DNA from: Mucidula mucida
Taxonomy: Eukaryota; Basidiomycota; Agaricomycetes; Agaricales; Physalacriaceae
Reading direction: 5' to 3'
Length of the DNA stretch: 64,000 nucleotides
Assembly: GCA_015501055.1 (NCBI GenBank)
Contig: JADNYV010000146.1
Location: 30,266 to 94,265 of the forward strand
The notes beneath the pieces are model-generated. The model made no database searches, was not told where the DNA came from, and worked only from the letters and a program-made list of their open reading frames with translations. Each line of letters starts with the position of its first letter. The first letter of the stretch is position 1. The position numbers and the translations under genes are program-made. Of the stretch, positions 1 to 11,012 are shown one piece after another.

Positions 1-1730
1 GATGAAGGAGTTCCCTTGGACGTACAATTCGACTACAGTCAATCCGTCTCCATCTCCGAAGGCGCCACGACCGCCTGATAACCCTCACCCGTTATGGCCT
101 CTTCCCGAGCTTGATCCCGTCCCACGTCGGGATGGCCACATCCGCCGTAGTTCCCGTACCGACTCTCCCGTTGTGGACTACTGCTCGCCTGGGCGCGTCA
201 CGTCTATCGCGATGGGAGACTGGCATGACGACCCCACTCAATACATTCAAAGGGTGAGTTTATTTCTTCTCTGGTATCTTTATTAAAATCGGTGCAGGCA
301 TGGGCAAACGCAGTAAGAGCTGACGCGTCGGTCATTGTTTTCGACTGCGGGAACTACCTACGTATCGGTATCCGTCAACGCGAGAAGCAAACATTGATTT
401 TGTCAGATTTACTTGACGTGTGTTGTGCGAAGAATCCTGCGTATGGCAAGATTTGGGCTGGTACCCATATCGCTATCGCACAGGATGTAATGGAACGTTA
501 TCAGAACCGTCTAGCGTCTCGACCCGTTCCCGTACCTCCTACCGGGCTAAAGCGTGTATCTCCAGAGATCGAGGAAGGCTCGAACAAAAAACAAAAGGCC
601 AAAACGCGGAGCACACCCGGTGGCAAGGTATGTAGTATAAAGATCTTACCCAACGAAATCCTGACTAATTGGTAGAGATCTCAGTCGAAGCCTGGCACGT
701 CGAAACAACATGGACGAACAGGGGGCCGTAAAAAAGTGAGGTTAATGCTCCAGATCAGTCCTGCTTTGTGTAATGTCCCTCAGTCGTCCGCTACAGAGGT
801 AACCAAGACAGAAAATCATGATAAGGCTCGCCAGTTTTTGAACTTTCCAAATGTGCTGCTAATTGACATAACCCATCAAGGTCACTCCTCTTTCTTCAGG
901 CACGGTTTCGCAGATGAATGTTCTCTTTGTCGTTTTATCGAGAGATTTTCTCACTAAATCAGTCTGCAGAATCTCGAAGCCTCGTTCTCTCGGCACGTTG
1001 CGATCGCCATATACCTTCGTTTCGGGATATATAATTCTCCATCTCCTTCAATCCTTCTACAACCCGGGCAAAGGCGAAGGGCAGCCTACCCTCCCACTAC
1101 TTATGTTACTCTAGTCTTGAACTCTCGGCTCGGGACCGGTGCAACGGGTGATGTATTCGCGGCCACCATTCCCAATGTCAACCACGGACCGATAGTCGTG
1201 AAGCTAGCGACGACTTTCAGACGTCTATGCCGTTTACGACACGAGTATTCTGTTTACGCTCACCTGAAGAACGCCAATGTGAAATGTATTCCACGCGTAT
1301 TTGGCTTTTATCAGGATGCGCAACGCGGTGCTGGCGCGTTGATTTTGAGCAACGATGGACGCTCGCTCGGCGGGCGCCCAGGTAAACTCACGGCAGATGA
1401 AAAGTGCAAAGCCTTATCTCATCGATTATTGCCCTCTGACACAGTCACAGAACTCTTATACGTGCCGCGATGACTTCTATTCATGCCGCGGGCGTTTTAC
1501 ATCGCGATCTGAGAACGTGGAACATATTGGTGAACGATGCGGGCGGCATCTCCATCATCGACTTTGACAGGGCAAACACTGATGCGCACGAAGACAACTT
1601 CCGCCTGGAATGGGAGCGGTTGGAAAAATTGCTGAAAGGGCAGCATGTTGAGAATGGTCAAGTCATCGGCAAAGATGGAATGCCTGCGAATATTGGTGAT
1701 CTCGTGAACGATAACCCAGGCGTCGTGTAG
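1..1730 (+). CDS. Fungal protein kinase-like gene, left-arm copy, 5' end outside window
   Basis: A spliced kinase-like gene entering from the left edge. Seen: coding exons about <1-253, 298-627, 685-735, an uncertain short part around 784-960, 970-1403 and 1451-1730; the introns at 254-297 and 1404-1450 have clean GT-AG ends and preserve frame. The kinase core starts near 1120 with a glycine-rich loop (RLGTGATGDVFAA), then VVKLA with the presumed ATP-binding lysine. After the last intron come HRDLRTWNILV (catalytic loop) and IIDFDRA, with DFD in place of DFG. Known: kinases of this layout, with a long N-terminal region and IDFDRA, are multicopy in Agaricomycetes and largely uncharacterised. 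A near-identical copy lies in mirror orientation at 22256-24618. Activity is not established; the DFD variant keeps the metal-binding Asp. Confidence 0.75.
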
Positions 1731-1965
1731 ATCACGCTTTCAATAATATCTGCACCCATTATTCGTTATTATGATAGAACGAGTCGGATTGACTCCATGT
1801 GATGTAAGGCCACCAATACGTCTGACATCGACAACAACGCTCTGTGTGTGTGCCCAGTAGCATGTAGCCTATTGAGCGTGTGTCAAAGGTCCTCATCCAG
1901 CCTAAGAAACATGACCCACATGAATAAGACTGTACTGAAAGAAGTACGCAATCTTCTGATGCGGT

Positions 1966-2520
1966 TCAGTAGACGACATTTGGGGTAAGTGTCGGCGAAA
2001 TATTCCAAGTATTTACCGAGCGGCATCCCGATGTCCTCCAGAAACAGAAAATGCGCATTGGTCGCCGGGTCTCCAAATATTCCCTAAAGCTCACTGTCGC
2101 TGAGCTCCGGACACGGTGTTGATATTCAGTCTCCAATTGCTTCCCAGCGAAGACGCCAATTGCTATTCGCACGACTAGCGGTGTCCAATCCCACTCGGCG
2201 CCACCCCTGTGCCCCCACATTCGTGCATCTGCCTCCAGTGCATGGTCCAATTCTGTTCGATACGGATCTCCATGGAAATAGATACCCGTGCTTATAAGGC
2301 TGAGATCAAGCCCTCCTTCCTCCATCCTTCCCTCATTCATTGACGTAGCCAGTGATATCGGGCATGGCTAGCGTATGCGAGTGATTGTAAAGGTCGAGGA
2401 CGCGATCAGCATCCGGCAGAGGTGGTTGTTCCCGCTTTGCCACATATTTGAGCAAGACGGGAGTCTTCATCCTCAGCGCCTTCACCGTCTTTGTCTCGAG
2501 GAGTTGCTGAGCCAAATATT
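1966..2520 (-). pseudogene. Truncated kinase N-lobe gene, left-arm copy, decayed
   Basis: Mirror copy of the gene at 21426-22103. Two reading-frame pieces remain: an N-terminal part (2333-2515) and a kinase N-lobe-like part (1966-2340). Compared with the right copy, the left one has lost about 20 bp near 2090, which removes the residues around EAAILPQLYGIF. It has also lost about 238 bp near 2505, which removes the start codon and the divergent promoter. The gene is therefore promoterless and frame-broken. No catalytic-lobe motif (HRD or DFG) follows in either copy, so this family was already truncated before the duplication, or its second half was lost. Inference: a dead passenger of the inverted repeat. 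Confidence 0.5.
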
Positions 2521-3299
2521 CAGCCTACATGGTGAGTATTAGTTGTTAGGTGTCATCAGTGGTATATGACGCGTATTTTTTACCGTCACGAAGGTGGTAA
2601 GGTGTCTGGATAAGGCCTGATATCGGGTGTCAGTCATACGATGCATATTGGAGCATCGAACACGTACATGAGTTGGCAGTTTGATACTAAGTTGAGCGGC
2701 ATTACGCCACAATTGAGCTCGCCAAACCACATCCAGAGTCGCAACGATATTCAGACCAATGCGAACTTTCATTTGCGAAGGTAGTGTTCGATCAAATGGG
2801 TCCCTTGAGACATCATGGCATGGCGATGTAAAAAGCGTCTGCAGATGTCGGTGCCGCATGCAGATCATCTCGTACTGGCCGTCGCCTATGATTGCGAATG
2901 TGCCGTTGATGGCTACGAGCTTTGTCCAAACCTAGAGATGACCGGCTAAGAAACACGCAGGAAATGGCAGGGGCGAAATCCTCATACCTTCTTCGACTCA
3001 ATATGCACTTTTACGGTTCAGTGGCCTTCGCTATCTAGTCGCTATCACCGACTCTGTCAACGCTATCGGTTTCATTAATTTCTTCCCCTACAATGGTCAA
3101 AGGTCGTTCGAGTTCAAATCTGTGAGCAGACACTTTGACCGTTTGACGGTCGGGTCGTTCGACAAACTGTACCGACTATGTTAGCTCTTTGTGCCTAGAT
3201 GACGACTGACTTGTTGTCCCAACGCGGTGCAACAAACTGATCGCCCGCGCTGACTCGCCTTCGACGCCACACTTTGACGTTCGTTTCGCAGTACCTCCG
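2521..3299. other. Duplicated, low-coding stretch of the left arm
   Basis: This stretch matches 20430-21200 in reverse orientation, so it belongs to the inverted repeat. Open frames exist on both strands (for example 2539-2868 minus, matching 20861-21190 plus). I cannot reconcile them into one spliced gene and recognise no domain. The donor GTGAGT at about 2531 corresponds to the first exon-intron junction of the gene that starts at 21338 in the right arm, whose first exon has been deleted here. Confidence 0.4.
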
Positions 3300-3895
3300 T
3301 ATTGTTGTCAACAACATACATACATTACTTTGCTCGCTTCTCGCAATCCGACCTGTTTCCCCGCTTCGCATGCCTTGATTTCCTTGAAGAGGAGTCGGAA
3401 GGACACGTCGCCGCGCCTGAGGTGTACATGCATTGCTGACGGTCCAGGCCGTACGTACGACCAGTGGCCTGGCAAGGAAAGAAAGGAATGGATGACCACA
3501 TCGAAGTATGGTCACAGACGAGGGCGTACCTCGTCAACAGTGAACCAACCATATTCACGTTGTCGATGTTAGTGAAAAGCGCGCGCTCTGCTACAAACTA
3601 ACATGGACCGCAACGGACCACTCTGCTGCTGTCTTTCAATGATCTTCGGCCCCGAGTTTTGCAGCACCCATGGTATCCTCCATGTTTGGCGGTGTAAACT
3701 TTCCGGCTCCTCTCACTGATTCTCTCAATTTACTACGCCGGTATTCATATGCCGAGTCGCGAACCGCACTCTGGAGAACATGAAAAAGGCCTGCGACGCG
3801 GAAGAAACTTTGAAGAAGCTCATTCAGGACGGACTTGCGCGGCTGCACAGCGGAAAATGCAAGATAGGACGAGGGCTTACAGCGAAGATCTAAGT
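3300..3895 (+). CDS. Hypothetical gene of the inverted repeat, left copy
   Basis: Mirror copy of 19811-20381. Frame is best at the 3' end, where the left copy reads through a lysine- and glutamate-rich segment (about 3772-3895, DAEETLKKLIQDGL region) to a stop. The right copy shifts frame in the same segment. A GTTAGT donor near 3570 with a CTAAC branch site and a TTTTGCAG acceptor near 3660 would join the upstream part (around LISLKRSRKD) to the VNFPAPLTDSLNLLRR segment. The 5' half of this copy is degraded relative to the right arm. I do not recognise the family and infer no function. Confidence 0.3.
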
Positions 3896-4021
3896 AATGT
3901 TGTATGGTACAATAGTCACATCTCGAAGGCGCATCACTGGACAACTAGCGGTATTTTTGTAGGTACTCCGAGTGGTGGGGATCGTCCTGTACTCCTGATA
4001 TCAAGGGTCCGCGACGCATAC

Positions 4022-7000
4022 TTACACTACTGCGCATCGGTCTCTGTCTGACGCTACGTCCCCGAGAGCTGATGCTTTGTCAGGTGCGTTCAGATTCTCG
4101 AGATCGGGCATCAAGACTCCGTCGACCTGCACGAGAAATTCGTCAGTAAAGTGCATCCTCCGCATCTAAGTGTAAAATGCACTGACATGTTCGGCGTTTT
4201 CCAAGACTTCGCGGAGTGCGTCCAAGGCTATTTTCAGTTTTTCTCGCATATCTGGCATAGCAAACCGGCGTGCAGTCCATTCTACCAAGGGATATTTACG
4301 GAATGCCTCTGTGGTGTCGAGGCTCTGGAGGGAGGATGGCCACGGGAAGAGAGATATCTCTGGGTTCGGTGTTTGCGCCCATGTAAGGATGTCGTGAAGT
4401 GCCGTATGACAGTCACGCCATGATGCATGAGTTGGCCAGATCTTGGCTAGCTCGACAATACGTCCTTCAAGCCAAGAAAAGTTTGGTCCACCGCCAACCG
4501 CAACTATGAGCATGCAAGCAATTGTGAGCTGTTGCGGTTGGTGGAGATATTCGCAGAATTTGCGACGGTTTGAGAGCAACAGTGCAGTTAGAGTACGGAG
4601 ACCGTTGATATAGCCCCCGATAACATTCAGGTATTCACCCTTGCTACCGCATATCACCCATTGCATAAAGAGGATTCCCATCCAGTCTTCATCTATAAAG
4701 ATCCTGTAGGCTTGCTCGTCGGCCTGCAACGCCTGGCGCATGATGATCATGGGCCCTTCCACGTCGGCAGATCGAGTAAAGGTAAAATCAGAATCATACT
4801 GCATATAGTCATAGAAACTCGGCCAGGTGTGCAAATGGTAATCAAGGCACGGAAAAGGGAAGCCAGGCATGAAGCAGGAGCGAAGGTAATACCTACGAAT
4901 GTGATGTAGACAGTGGGGAAGGGGACTGTTGCCGTGCTCTGAAGATGAGAAGGAGACATCCCGAAACTCCTTTTGAACACTGATCAAGAAGTCAAAATTC
5001 ACTGTCCAATGGGGCTTTGTTTTGTGATCTAGGCCGAGTCTTATTGCAGTGTCTGCGAGAAGATCGAGAAGACATGGCTCTACTATTGTGCCCTTGTCAC
5101 GGTACTGTTGAATATGAGAAAGAGCTAGCTTCCCAGCGGCAAGCATTGTTCTATGGTATGGAGAGATGGGCAAGCCGGACAGGCGATCGTAAGGCGCCAA
5201 GAGGGACAATTCGAGAAGTCTGTCCCAAAATTGATTTCGAAGACGGGTCCAGACGACTTGTGTACCCGTCATCAACGACAAATTGGGACTAGTGGGGGTT
5301 AATGGACGGATGACCAGGGGTAAGAATCGAGCCAACATGAATTCAATATGGCCTTCTGCATCATCATCAATGACTGCACGACGCCTATATTGATCAAGCA
5401 CAAGATCGATTACTCCTTCCCAAATGAGAGGATGCAACCGCACCTCAGAATGGCGGATAAAGAAATCATTATAATCGTCAAACGATCGCCCGCAGCCGAT
5501 GAAGATACCAGCTCGAATACGTGGATCCGAATCGAAAATGAGAATGTTGATGTTGTGTGGAAGCTTTACATTGCCCACCGGAAGGAACAAAGAAGAGCGG
5601 TACAGGCGCTCCGCTACCCACAGTTGGTCAGGATAGTCGACAGCGATCTGTGATACTTCCTCAGCTTGTTGCTGGCGTCGAGTCTGCATGTCCGTTGCAG
5701 TACTCCATTTCGTCCGAGCATAAGAGCGCGACTCAGCTGGAAGCCCACTGATGCCCTGTAAGACAAGGGAATGAACGGTTGGGTTCGACGACATCTGATA
5801 CAACCAGTCGAGACCATCGACGGAGAGAGTATCATGCGCATCCTGGACTGCATCAGACTCTAGCTGGGTCAACGACTTTACATTGCTCTGCAACGCATCT
5901 GACCGCACCTCACGCGCAGGCTCAAACTCCGAAGCCGTGGAAGACTGCTGTCGTAATAGAACAAGCTGCTTGACGATGCCACGATACGCGACGAAACAAT
6001 GAAATCGAATAGAGCGTAAACCGAACGGAACAACTTGACAAACATGATGGATGAAGTCGGTCAGCGGTGTCTGGTAGGGACACTGAGGGAAGATGATAGG
6101 AATTGTGTTGCTGATGAGGTAGAGCAGACAGACAAAGACCGTGATTGTGCCAACGGTCCATGCGAGCGAGGCACGTAATGGGACATAGAAAAGGGCGAGG
6201 CCGGCAAAGAAGAACATGAGAGAAATGTGCATGACGATGGGGAGCATCCCAATGATGATACGAACGCGCCACTTCTCGAGGCCCATGAAACGAAACTGGC
6301 GGACGTGGCTGCGAAGTCCCGGTGTACCAGAAGGAAAGGTCATGTACCGGTGCAACCATTGCTTCACCAGGACAGCGGAGAGAGCAACGACGAGGCTGGT
6401 GACGAGACTGACAACCCACAGTCCGTTTATCCAAACATCGATGGCATCGGGATCGAATTTCGCTGCCGGGTTGACGGACGGAGTCGTGACATTCAGCGTC
6501 GTGCCATCCGCCCTGGCGAGCTGTACAAGGAGAAGATCGCGGAGCAGCAGTGCAGACATCTCCGAGAAATCTGCTTGGAGGTTCTGCGAGACCTGTACGA
6601 GGAACGATGTGACCACAGCAGAGAAGAGACCGGCCTAGCAGGGCTAGTATATGAGATTGCCTCAAACACGATCTCAAAAACAATACGTACGAAAACGAGC
6701 ATTACATCGAGACCATCGCGAGACTGTCCAATCATATTCTCGTCAAAGGCGGCAGCTTCTTCAACATAGACGCGCCATACTCTCGCATTGGGCGCGGTTT
6801 CCTGGCCGTAAGGATCCGCCTCTTGGAATCGCGTCACGTAGTCATCGTTGAAGACAGGCTGCGAAAATCCCTGCTTTCGGGAGTCCTGCGCCAGTCCAAA
6901 GAACGTTTTTGTGGGCTGTGTGGGTTGAGGTGCACCTGGCTGGGCGTTTTCCGCCTGCATTGGCATATCGGCGGCGGCGGTAGGAGCCCCACTGACAGGC

Positions 7001-7038
7001 ATTTCTTCAACGTCGTCGGATACTTCGCGGATTGACAT
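4022..7038 (-). CDS. DUF6535-domain multi-pass membrane protein, intact left-arm copy
   Basis: Three exons: 7038-6691, 6634-4187 and 4126-4022. The two introns (56 and 60 bp) have GT-AG ends and phase 0, giving 966 codons plus stop. Residues about 85-115 (RVWRVYVEEAAAFDENM and the following residues) and the segment right after intron 1 (AGLFSAVVTSFLVQ) are the signature of the DUF6535 domain. Hydrophobic helices follow: ending at FLVQV, around WINGLWVVSLVTSLVVALSA, then IIIGMLPIVMHISLMFFFAGLA, then a fourth near TITVFVCLLYLIS. The remaining 700 or so residues are soluble and helical with no motif I know. Known: DUF6535 proteins are abundant in Agaricomycetes with no assigned function. The right-arm copy (16632-19623) is frameshifted, so this is the only complete copy here. 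The ATG at 7038 is the first in frame, and its upstream region is shared with the two other copies. Confidence 0.88.
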
Positions 7039-7454
7039 AGGCGCGCTGGTGGTGTAACAGCAAGGCGTTTACAAACCCCTGCACGCGGTGCCTCCGTCCA
7101 CGTGCGTCGGTCCGATCGCGTCTTGATCATGCTCAAACCATCTTATCCAAGTTGCTCGAACGCGACGAGGTTTGTTTGGTTTGCTATGGTAACAGAATAT
7201 TATTGACCTAGGTGCTTAGAAGCATCCCGTTGAGACAGTGAGAACATCTACAAAGATGCGCTTGAAAGTCGTATTGAAATGCGTGGATTAGAGAGGTTCC
7301 AGTTGTTGGTCGGTGTATAATTGTATGAGAGCACAGGACGTTCTAAAACGGTCTTACAGAATAATTATAGATGGTGTCGCGATTGAGTTCGAGACTTCTG
7401 CAATGGCTGTGCACCACTCGTCCTATGTAAACGCAAGATGGTACATTTAGTATT

Positions 7455-9166
7455 CTATACAACACGACTTCTATAGACCAAGACATACGCAGCGGAATCC
7501 TCGCCACCGCCGTCAAGAGTACCCAGCTTTTCCTTGAGGAACACGGACACCTTATCGTCGTCAAACTTGTACCAATCCTCGTCTGCCTCCAGAGTATCCA
7601 GCGTCTTGGTGTCCACTTTTGCGTTTGCTGAATCAAAGGGTTAGCAAAATGTAGGTGACCAAGGAACAAAATCTTACGATCAAGATATGTGGGATCGTGG
7701 AACGCGCTCTTCTTCGCAAACCCAATGTAATGCCCCGAATCGGCCGCTGCACCCTTATGGGTGACAATAGCGACCAGGTCATAGAGCCCACTCCAGCTGG
7801 CGCCAATGTCTGCCTTGATAGCTGGATCCACAAGCCCCTCAATTTCTTCGCGCTCCTTTGCACGTATCACATCCTCTGGCTCACCCTGATCATCAACATC
7901 CATTGCTGCTGTATCGCCACCGCCGACTAGTCCGCGCTTTCTCAGACGTATTTTGCGGCGTTCCGCACGGCCCTTGTCAATCTCGACGAGCCGTCGATTA
8001 ACGGGCATGAGACGTGCCTTGAGCTCGTCCGAGGTGATTTCGAGAGCGTCGTAAGTGGTTGGGAACTTTACTTTACGCATAATCTTGGCCTTGCGACCAA
8101 CGTCTGCGCGCCAGGCAAAGCGAACCATGTGGACAGTGAGGAACGACGGCAGGCGGGTGACGCGTGTAGTCTGTACGTAGGATGCTTCGTGACCGAGGGC
8201 GGGAGAACGCTTAGTAAGAGTGGTCTGTAGTGAATGGACGATGCCGGTGGCCATGTAGTTGGTGGTGATGGAAATGTGGCATTCGAGCTTGAGGATTTTC
8301 TCGGTGGAAAAGGTGGGTGGCTCGAGAGAGGCGTCGCCTTCAGCTTGGTCTCGCGTGAGATCTCACCCATCATCCACTGCTCGACAAACCTCTTGTTGGC
8401 GTCGGATGCGTCGGTTACGGGCCGCAGACAATTAACGATTTGAGAGAACGCTTCCTCGGCATCTTGCTGGGCATAACCGACGCCTCCGCGGCTCTGCTCG
8501 GCAAACTGGGGTAGAGCCTGCCTCAGGGCTTGCAGAAAGGTGAGTGGTGTAATCGAGTCGGTTGTCTTGAGCATCGACGAGTACAGATCGCGCAGCTGGG
8601 GTATCAGAGATCCGGATGCCTCTGTGGTATTGAGCGCCGCCTGCATGGGCGGGATGACCCGGAGCGCCTGGATCGTCGCGTTCATGTAACAAGTGTTTCC
8701 CAAGCTGTGGATGGTGAGCTCAACGTCCATGACAGCGACGAGACCGTACTTTTTCAATCCAGACGGTATTGCCAGTGCTTCTGCGAGTTCCTGATCCTCC
8801 ATATCTGGATGTTGGTCAGCTGTCGCCACCATTGTATTCGCTCCCACCGCGCACCTTCAAGGAACGTTATAGGCTTTTCTGGCGGCTTTGGTAGCTCTCC
8901 CGCAGCACCGATGACCATGAACGTCTGGCCCGGCTTGGGCCCGATTTTCTTCCAATCCGAGTCGTCCTAGCCATTGCCATCAGTAATAGATCTGCATGCT
9001 CGTCGCCGGTATTCACCTTGAGGACGCCGCCCTTGACCATAATCTTCATTCTTTCGACTGGAACGCCAGTAGCCTGATAGACAGCATTTTTGAAGGCGCT
9101 CGGGGGCTGCTCGACGTCGAGAACGACGGCGAGCGTCTTGCCAGCGTGCTTGATGTTCACGTCCAT
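7455..9166 (-). CDS. UBP6: Ubiquitin carboxyl-terminal hydrolase 6 (USP14/Ubp6), proteasome-associated deubiquitinase
   Basis: Five exons: 9166-9017, 8966-8855, 8804-8750, 8704-7678, 7627-7455, with four 45-50 bp introns. Residues 1 to about 75 form a ubiquitin-like domain (starting [11 protein letters not shown], with [12 protein letters not shown] at its end) that in this family docks on the proteasome. The Cys box is [18 protein letters not shown] with the nucleophile Cys. The His box is DSGHYIGF, followed by [10 protein letters not shown], which carries the supporting acidic residue region. Ubp6 trims ubiquitin chains on proteasome substrates and recycles ubiquitin. Exon lengths sum to 1,517 nt; one missing base near 8331-8342, where the reading frame jumps (after ETKLK, into DASLEPPTF), would give 505 codons, the usual family size. 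I read this as a sequencing deletion or a very recent frameshift. Confidence 0.93.
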
Positions 9167-9257
9167 GACGCGTCCTGTGACTGTTACGTCACGCCACCTA
9201 CTTTTCTGAAAGAGCGGGCGATGACATCACACATACGTGTTTTGCCTTTCAACTACC
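9167..9257. promoter_or_regulatory. Compact divergent promoter between UBP6 and BAP31
   Basis: Only 91 bp separate the start codons of UBP6 (minus) and the BAP31 gene (plus), so the two must share regulatory DNA. The interval contains TGACGTCA-like half sites (GTGACTGTTACGTCACG) but no clear TATA box. Confidence 0.5.
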
Positions 9258-9953
9258 ATGACCATCTATTACTCCCTCACCTTTCTCCTCCTCGCCGCCG
9301 AAATGGTCACCTTTTGTGTCCTGGTCGCCCCGCTCCCCCATACAGTGAAGAAAACCCTCTTCAATTTCCTCTCCACCTCGACCATCATTGCCAAAATCGC
9401 ATATGGTCTCAAAATCTCTTTCATCTTTGTCGCCATTCTCTTCTTTGACGCGCTTCAGCGTATGTTCCGAGTCACTGCAGAGGCAGAAATGGCAAAGTCG
9501 GGTCAACAAGGCGTGTCTGACGTCCGCACGGAGACTAATCTCGCTGCGCGCAAGTTTTAGTACGTGTTTGTTTCGGTATCCGCAGCAAATACGTGTTAAC
9601 TTTGCCCTAGTTCACAGCGTAATACTTACCTCACTGGCTTCACGCTCTTCCTGTCCCTCGTCCTCACCCGCACATTCTCCATTATCCTCACCCTTATTCA
9701 GGCAGAGGAGGAGTTGATTGCCAAAAAGGGTTCGGCTAGTGCCGTGAGTTGGTTCTCGCCTTTGCGTTTTCGACCGCTCATTGTGTTGTAGTCGAAAGAA
9801 CTTGAGTCGGCACAGAAGGAGCTTGCTGCGAGCAAGCGAGACCTAGAGGCGTTGCGCTCCCAGGCGAAATCTCAGGCCGAAGAATATGACCGCCTCGCTG
9901 ATAGATATAACAAGGCTACTGGAGAGGTTGCGAAGCGTGGCAAATCGGATTGA
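9258..9953 (+). CDS. BAP31/Yet-family endoplasmic reticulum membrane protein
   Basis: Three exons: 9258-9559, 9611-9743 and 9792-9953, joining in frame to 198 aa, the typical length for fungal BAP31 homologues. Three hydrophobic segments are visible: residues about 3-25 (YYSLTFLLLAAEMVTFCVLV), 40-75 (IAKIAYGLKISFIFVAILFF) and 105-130 (YLTGFTLFLSLVLTRTFSII). A charged coiled coil follows (SKELESAQKELAASKRDLE) and the protein ends KRGKSD. Known: BAP31 proteins are ER membrane chaperone/export receptors with a cytosolic coiled coil used for dimerisation. The gene converges with the coiled-coil gene ending at 10234. Confidence 0.93.
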
Positions 9954-10737
9954 CTGCCAGCAACTTTGATAGAGTTCGGACTTTGAACGTGTTTGTATAT
10001 CGAACCCATTCACATTTGTAAAGCAATGGCGCATATTCTTGAGACCCTTACGCTTCCGTTGAAATTCCCGCGACAGTTGGCATTTTGCTTGTGCGACCCG
10101 ATTGTTCATGCGTGGCGTTGAATCTCTCTTGTTTTGACAGATGGCCTGTGGACCTCCGTGGCTAGCTACTGGTGTAGTTTGCTTTTCTATATGATGCGCA
10201 TTGACTCAGGACAGCTCATACCAAACAGTCCTTTCAAGGCGTGATCTTCGGCTTCTTCTCATCACTGCTCTCTTCCGCATCAACCTCTCGCGCTCGCTTC
10301 ATGCCCGTGTTTTGCTTCCTTTCCGTGACATCACTCTCTTCATCGGCACCTTTTTGATTTTGATGTTGCATCGCCATGACCCTCTCCAGTTCCTTGGCCA
10401 AATGCTCTTTGTCCTTTGACAACTCCTCACACTTCTTCTCGAAAGACTCCGCATACGCGGTCAACGCCGCGATTTCTCGCTCCCATGTTGCGATATTCTC
10501 CCGTTCGACCTTCTTCCGGTGCTTGATGTACTGACAAGTGATGTCCAGAACTTCGGCGGCGCAGGGATTGGTGGAGGACCACTCGTTGGGGACAAGTGCC
10601 TTGAGGGCTGCGAGGCCACTGTCGAGGTCTTCGATGTGTTTGTGCTTTGGTTCTTCCTGTGAGAAGACAAGATGTGAGGATACGATTATGGGATACAGCA
10701 TAATCTGACGAACATCTTCCTCCGACAGCCATCCCTC

Positions 10738-11002
10738 TGTTAGGAACTAGGCAGGGTGTAAGTATCAATGTATTCTCAGTACGTCGTAGCTGTACTCTAC
10801 CTAGGCAGGGTGTAAGTATCAATGTATTCTACAATGTATAGTCAGCCTAGGTCCAATGTGATTCGCAGCGAGTGGCTTACCTCAGTACGTCGTAGCTGTA
10901 CTGAGGAAAGCCCAACACGCGCATGTTCCTTTCATCTCGTCGCGTCGATATCTCCGCTATCTCCGTTCCTCCGAAATCTCCGTGTTGCTCTTCACCACGA
11001 CA
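10738..11002 (-). repeat. 3' LTR of the Copia element
   Basis: 265 bp, identical by reading to 15647-15911. Internally it repeats a segment (CTAGGCAGGGTGTAAGTATC and the next ten bases) twice, 54 bp apart, and the segment CAGTACGTCGTAGCTGTACT twice, so the LTR is itself built from short duplications. Confidence 0.96.
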
Positions 11003-11012
11003 CTCCTCCTCA
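11003..11012 (-). other. Polypurine tract overlapping the Gag-Pol stop codon
   Basis: In element orientation TTGAGGAGGA abuts the 3' LTR. The TGA stop of Gag-Pol (11010-11012) lies inside it, so the coding frame runs to the very edge of the 3' LTR. Confidence 0.7.

Larger units (their letters stand above)
1..7175. repeat. Left arm of giant inverted repeat
   Basis: The left arm mirrors 16545 to about 24000. Equivalent landmarks: kinase intron donor 253/254 with 23731/23730, kinase stop 1730 with 22256, DUF6535 exon-1 end 6691 with 16994, DUF6535 start 7038 with 16632. The sum of paired coordinates drifts from about 23985 to 23670, the net result of a few indels, the largest being 238 bp. Sequence agreement by eye is very high through coding and intron sequence alike. 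The arm continues off the window, because the right arm carries 600 bp more of kinase gene. Confidence 0.9.

Noticed and set aside
5922..6683. Long antisense frame across the DUF6535 membrane domain, also seen at 17021-17566
   Set aside because: It is an alternative frame of the DUF6535 exon. It persists in both arms only because the DNA is duplicated.
8331..8342. Programmed frameshift or intron in UBP6
   Set aside because: No GT-AG pair or slippery sequence is present. One missing base explains the frame change and restores normal length.
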